NCBI RefSeq assembly: GCF_900115305.1
Contig: NZ_FOVW01000005.1
Coordinates: 310,001-374,000 of the forward strand
DNA: 64,000 nucleotides
Direction of reading: 5' to 3'
DNA from: Algoriphagus ornithinivorans
GTDB lineage: Bacteria; Bacteroidota; Bacteroidia; Cytophagales; Cyclobacteriaceae
Both the position numbers and the translations under genes were made by a program. Positions 60,553 through 64,000 of the stretch are shown in pieces. Below the pieces are notes generated by a model. It saw only the letters and a list, made by a program, of their open reading frames with translations, searched no databases and was not told where the DNA came from. How positions within the stretch are numbered: the first letter of the stretch is position 1; each line of letters starts with the position of its first letter.

Positions 60553-61632
60553 ATGAGCACTTTTATTAACAGTATAGGATTGGCAAATCCTGGTAATCCC
60601 ATTCTTCAAGAAGATATTGCCGGATTTATGAAAATTGCTCACGGATTAGATGAGAGAGAAGGGCGGAAGCTTTCATTTTTATACAGAAAATCAGGAATCA
60701 ATACCCGGTTTAGCGTTTTGACTGATTTTGAAAAAGCTAACCATGAAGACTTTGAATTCTTTCCTAAAAGCAAAAACCTGGAGCCCTTTCCCAGCACCAA
60801 ATCAAGAATGGGTGTTTTTACTCAAGAGGCACCTAGACTTTGCGAGGAAGCTGTTCTGAACTGTATCTCTGGGTCCCATATTTCCAAAGATCAAATCACG
60901 CACTTGATTCTGGTTTCCTGTACGGGAATGGTTGCGCCGGGAGTGGAATTGGAATTAATGAAAAGGTTGGGCTTGGAAGATACTGTGGAACGTTATTGTG
61001 TTCACTTCATGGGTTGTTATGCTGCCTTTACAGGATTGAAGTTAGCCGATAAAATTATCCGCTCGGATTCTCAGGCCAAGGTACTGGTAGTTACGGTTGA
61101 GTTGTGCACCCTTCATTTCCAAAAGGACTATTTAGAAGATAATATTTTGGCCAATTCTCTTTTTGGAGATGGGGCGGCAGCGGCATTGGTTTCGTCCAGT
61201 CCCTCAGGTTTGGCGATCAAATCCTACCTAAGTAGAGTGCTGAGAGAAGGCGAGCAGGATATGGCTTGGGGAATAGGTGATTTTGGTTTTGAAATGAAGT
61301 TGACCAAATATATTCCAAGCCTTTTGGACGGGGGTATCCAGCAACTCAAAGCAATGTTTGAGGACAAGTTTAACCTGTCCAAGATCAAAAATTTTGCAAT
61401 TCATCCGGGAGGAATGCAGATTTTGGCAAAAGTTCAGGAAGCATTCGGATTGGGAAAAGAAGTGAATTTTCACGCCATGGAAGTATTGAAGCAATTTGGC
61501 AATATGTCTTCCGCGACAATTTTATTTGTATTGTCGAGAATGATGAAGGATGTGGAGATTGAAGGAGATATTCTCTCAATGGGTTTTGGCCCCGGCTTGA
61601 CTTTGGAAACTCTTTTACTGGAAAAAGCATGA
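60553..61632 (+). CDS. Type III polyketide synthase (chalcone/stilbene synthase family)
   Basis: The 359-residue protein carries the full catalytic triad of type III PKSs. Cys155 lies in HFMGCYAAFTGLKLAD, His284 in NFAIHPGGMQILAK and Asn317 in LKQFGNMSSATILF. LILVSCTGMVAPGVELELMK is also family-typical. It condenses acyl-CoA or acyl-ACP starters with malonyl-CoA extenders to give resorcinol-, pyrone- or chalcone-type rings. The product cannot be fixed from sequence. A methyltransferase gene follows with an ATGA overlap, and an FAD enzyme and UbiA are adjacent. Confidence 0.94.
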   Translation: MSTFINSIGLANPGNPILQEDIAGFMKIAHGLDEREGRKLSFLYRKSGINTRFSVLTDFEKANHEDFEFFPKSKNLEPFPSTKSRMGVFTQEAPRLCEEAVLNCISGSHISKDQITHLILVSCTGMVAPGVELELMKRLGLEDTVERYCVHFMGCYAAFTGLKLADKIIRSDSQAKVLVVTVELCTLHFQKDYLEDNILANSLFGDGAAAALVSSSPSGLAIKSYLSRVLREGEQDMAWGIGDFGFEMKLTKYIPSLLDGGIQQLKAMFEDKFNLSKIKNFAIHPGGMQILAKVQEAFGLGKEVNFHAMEVLKQFGNMSSATILFVLSRMMKDVEIEGDILSMGFGPGLTLETLLLEKA

Positions 61633-62336
61633 GCCGATTTTCACAACGCTGCGAAGACAAAGAGTTGATGGACGATTTGGAATGCTCTGGGGAAGAACTG
61701 GAACAAACTCTAAAGGAGCTCAAAACTATCAACAAGCTTTTGGGAGGTAATTATGTGACTACCAATGGACTTCGAAAGCTGATTGGAAATTCAACTGATA
61801 AAACTTTTTCAGTGGCAGATATAGGCTGTGGAGGTGGAGATATGATCCGAGTCATGGATGATTGGGCAATTTCCCATGATTTTAAGCTGAAATTTACCGG
61901 AATTGACGCAAATCGGAACATTATAGACCTCGCGAGGGTTAGGTTAGCAGATAAGCCGGAGATTGACTGGACAATTCAGAATGTTTTTGACCCGGCTTTT
62001 TCAAATCATCGGGTAGATATCATTACCTGTACGCTCTTTACACATCATTTTACTTCCCAAGAATTGGTTGATTTACTTTCTGCTTTTAGAAAGAAAGCCA
62101 AGGTGGGAATTATCATTAACGATCTGCATCGCCATCCACTTGCGTATTATAGTATCAAGTGGTTGACCCGGATTTTCAGCAGATCTGAAATGGTTCAAAA
62201 CGATGCGCCGCTTTCTGTGCTGAGGAGTTTTTCGAGAGAGGATTGGGAGAATATTTTGAAAGCGTCAGGATTCAAATCCTGGAAAATAAAGTGGTACTGG
62301 GCCTTCCGATGGCAAATCCTGATTTCATTTGTTTAA
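61629..62336 (+). CDS. Class I SAM-dependent methyltransferase of the PKS cluster, 235 aa
   Basis: Its ATG overlaps the PKS stop in ATGA, so the two are translated together. Motif I is VADIGCGGGDMIRVMDDW (about residues 60-77), followed by FTGIDANRNIIDLARVRLAD. Then come VDIITCTLFTHHFTSQELVD and a C-terminal part with VLRSFSREDWENILKASGFK, which resembles ubiquinone/menaquinone-type methyltransferases. It probably O- or C-methylates the polyketide. The N-terminal 25 residues are unusually acidic. Confidence 0.87.
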   Translation: MSRFSQRCEDKELMDDLECSGEELEQTLKELKTINKLLGGNYVTTNGLRKLIGNSTDKTFSVADIGCGGGDMIRVMDDWAISHDFKLKFTGIDANRNIIDLARVRLADKPEIDWTIQNVFDPAFSNHRVDIITCTLFTHHFTSQELVDLLSAFRKKAKVGIIINDLHRHPLAYYSIKWLTRIFSRSEMVQNDAPLSVLRSFSREDWENILKASGFKSWKIKWYWAFRWQILISFV

Positions 62337-62356
62337 TTTAAACTAAATCATTTTCA

Positions 62357-63187
62357 ATGGAAATTACACCAGAAACCTTATCAAAAATTACCGAACAGGG
62401 CATAGAACTAGCCTATACCATTGTTCCCAAAATAATTTATGCGATCATTTTTTATGTCGTAGGTCGCTTCATAGTCAACAAGCTTGTAAAGGGTTTTAAA
62501 AGAGTCCTAGAAAAGAGGGATGACAACCCCTCGTTGAATAACTTTTTAGTAGGAGTTGTCAAAGTAATTTTAAATGTGACCCTATTTATCGGGGTTGCCA
62601 CCACGATTGGAGTTGAGTTTGCCTCCTTTGTAGCAATTTTGGGTGCAGCAGGTTTGGCGATTGGTCTGGCACTGCAAGGTTCCTTATCCAATTTTGCAGG
62701 AGGAGTTTTGATTTTACTATTCAAGCCTTTTAAAGTGAGTGATGTGATAGTTGCTCAGGGTCATACAGGTGTGGTGAGAAAAATTGATATTCTTTATACT
62801 CACATGACGACTTTTGACAACAAGGAGATTATTATTCCAAATGGTAGTCTGGCTAACAACGATATTGTCAACATGAATACTCAGGAGAATAGAAGGGCCG
62901 ATTTAACAGTCGGAGTAGCCTATGGAACTGATATCAAAAAAGCGAGACAAATAATCCTTGATGTATTTGATAAGGACGAGCGAGCATTGAAAGATCCTGC
63001 TCCAGTAGTTTATCTGACTAATTTCGGAGATAGCTCTCTTGATCTATCAGTTCGAGTTTGGGCTAAGACTTCGGACGTTTGGCCATTATATTGGGATGGT
63101 ATGGAAGCTATCAATGATGCGTTTGAGAAAAATGACATTGAAATTCCGTTCCCTCAGCGAGTGGTACACAAAGCAGAAATCAGTTAA
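62357..63187 (+). CDS. Small-conductance mechanosensitive channel, MscS family
   Basis: The 276-residue channel has three membrane segments (about 20-40, 62-84, 90-115). The pore-lining third segment with small residues is GAAGLAIGLALQGSLSNFAG. The MscS beta domain begins FKVSDVIVAQGHTGVVRKID and includes IIIPNGSLANNDIVNMNTQ. It opens under membrane tension to release solutes during osmotic downshock. It follows the PKS-cluster methyltransferase by 20 bases, so it may be co-transcribed, but it belongs functionally to osmoprotection. Confidence 0.94.
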   Translation: MEITPETLSKITEQGIELAYTIVPKIIYAIIFYVVGRFIVNKLVKGFKRVLEKRDDNPSLNNFLVGVVKVILNVTLFIGVATTIGVEFASFVAILGAAGLAIGLALQGSLSNFAGGVLILLFKPFKVSDVIVAQGHTGVVRKIDILYTHMTTFDNKEIIIPNGSLANNDIVNMNTQENRRADLTVGVAYGTDIKKARQIILDVFDKDERALKDPAPVVYLTNFGDSSLDLSVRVWAKTSDVWPLYWDGMEAINDAFEKNDIEIPFPQRVVHKAEIS

Positions 63188-63188
63188 A

Positions 63189-63220
63189 CAAAAAAGGCGA
63201 TCAAATGATCGCCTTTTTTA
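63189..63220. terminator. Bidirectional intrinsic terminator after mscS
   Basis: AAAAAGGCGAT pairs with ATCGCCTTTTT around CAAATG, with A and T runs on both sides. It therefore serves both convergent genes. Confidence 0.88.
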
Positions 63221-63231
63221 TTGCCTAAATT

Positions 63232-64000
63232 TTAATCTCTAGGAAGAGTGATGGTTTTACTTCGGTCACCTCTAGATAAGGTGATTTCCCTATCACATGT
63301 TCCGTCTCCAAAATTGATAGTAAGCAATGCTTTACCTTCAAGTTTTCTTGCCAGGATGCCACTGCTAGGGATTCTGATGCCACTGGCCACGCATCTTTGA
63401 AAAAAGATCAAAGGCTGGAGAATTTCTGATTTGAACTCTTTTCCCTCTCGGTTTTTACCTATGGTGGTACCAGTAAGTTCCCATCTCAATCCATCTGAGG
63501 ATGCACTTGGTAAAAAGACTTTCTTCTGGTGTCTGGATGCAAAAGTTCTAAAGCTTCCATCAGGCCAAATCATTTTACCTGCTTCTACAACCATGTTAAA
63601 GGTAAAGCTCTTGGAGCTTTCGTCGAAACCAAGGTTTTTTACAACTCTAATTCCTTCAATTTTCCTTTCATTCACATAGTAATTATCGAAAGTTGTGGTG
63701 ATAACGGTTCCAGGTGCCCAATATCTCCCAGTATATTTTACAATGATTTTACCTTTTCGAATGACACCCCTTGGGCTGCTGCATCCTTCACCAAAGTCAA
63801 TGATCATGGTTTTTTCTCCTGGCAACCAAGTGATTATAGCCCGGTCACATAGGTCTTCTTCTAAAGCAACCATGTTTCTATCCCCAAAATCATTTCTTTG
63901 AAAGCCTGTTAGGACCACCTCATCAATATCCTCCAAGGAGTTAGTGAACTCTGTCTCCTGTGATGCTTCTACACTGTCTTGTTCTTGAACAAGTACAGAA
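63232..64000 (-). CDS. Hypothetical protein, C-terminal part (5' end beyond the right edge)
   Basis: The open frame continues without a stop from 63232 to the window edge; a TTG at 63936 is an internal codon rather than a proven start. Residues next to the edge are acidic (QEQDSVEASQETEF), as often seen after a lipoprotein signal. The body has two similar segments, MIIDFGEGCSSPRGVIRKGK and ALLTINFGDGTCDREITLSR. This suggests an internally repeated beta domain with a conserved FGxGxC motif. No family is recognised. It may be a cell-surface protein. Confidence 0.7.
   Translation of the reverse strand, partial: SVLVQEQDSVEASQETEFTNSLEDIDEVVLTGFQRNDFGDRNMVALEEDLCDRAIITWLPGEKTMIIDFGEGCSSPRGVIRKGKIIVKYTGRYWAPGTVITTTFDNYYVNERKIEGIRVVKNLGFDESSKSFTFNMVVEAGKMIWPDGSFRTFASRHQKKVFLPSASSDGLRWELTGTTIGKNREGKEFKSEILQPLIFFQRCVASGIRIPSSGILARKLEGKALLTINFGDGTCDREITLSRGDRSKTITLPRD

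Overview
The window comes from a member of the Bacteroidota, most likely a Cytophagales/Cyclobacteriaceae (Algoriphagus-like) marine or freshwater bacterium. The support is: two SusC/SusD outer-membrane nutrient pairs plus a third TonB receptor, a fused SecDF, a Wzi-type capsule protein, HupE/UreJ with DUF6702, many short lipoprotein and signal-peptide proteins, and promoters of the Bacteroidota type (TAnnTTTG, in some cases with an upstream TTG). The assignment rests on gene content and sequence style only; there is no rRNA or tRNA gene in the window.

Layout. 1-1876: divergent zwf (cut by the left edge) and gnd, the oxidative pentose phosphate pair. 1877-4066: repeat-rich intergenic DNA flanking a two-gene islet of unknown secreted proteins. 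4067-13355: housekeeping genes (LOG-family nucleotidase, rdgB, udk, secDF, rbfA, a LolC/FtsX-type permease). 13360-24080: TPR protein, coiled-coil membrane protein, sarcosine oxidase-like flavoenzyme, MsbA-like exporter, DUF3050 protein, two methyltransferases around a polyprenyl-phosphate sugar transferase, tandem universal stress protein and a 2H phosphoesterase. 24571-34474: two tandem SusC/SusD operons with no adjacent enzymes or regulators. 34571-39257: DUF6702, HupE/UreJ, M1 peptidase and an M20 amidohydrolase. 39258-41719: a second large repeat field enclosing a 58-residue Cys-tailed small protein and rluE. 41720-47092: moxR, then a beta-helix-like lipoprotein with a TonB receptor. 47161-51766: wecB, DUF985 cupin, lipoprotein, Wzi-family protein and slyD. 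51806-55728: a candidate micro transcription unit, a transglutaminase-like protein behind a 13-bp dyad, rlmH, fasciclin protein, a YcxB-like protein, a small membrane protein and Fur/Zur. 55821-58352: large zinc metalloprotease. 58461-62336: a type III polyketide synthase cluster (FAD oxidoreductase, UbiA prenyltransferase, PKS, methyltransferase). 62357-64000: MscS channel and an unknown protein cut by the right edge.

How it fits together. Most of the window is stable core genome with short operons, intrinsic terminators and several very short or absent leaders. The envelope theme is strong: SecDF export, SusCD and TonB uptake, lipoproteins, capsule/exopolysaccharide genes, MsbA-like and Lol-like transport. 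The parts most worth a second look are the type III PKS cluster, the bidirectional intergenic repeat family that brackets small gene islets, the 58-residue CVGCGS-ending protein, the promoter/mini-ORF/terminator unit near 51.8-52.0 kb, the 13-bp dyad at 52.86-52.90 kb, and four convergent gene pairs that share their stop codons in an identical 4-nt overlap. I did not find a CRISPR array, an intact insertion sequence, a prophage or a recognisable defence system.
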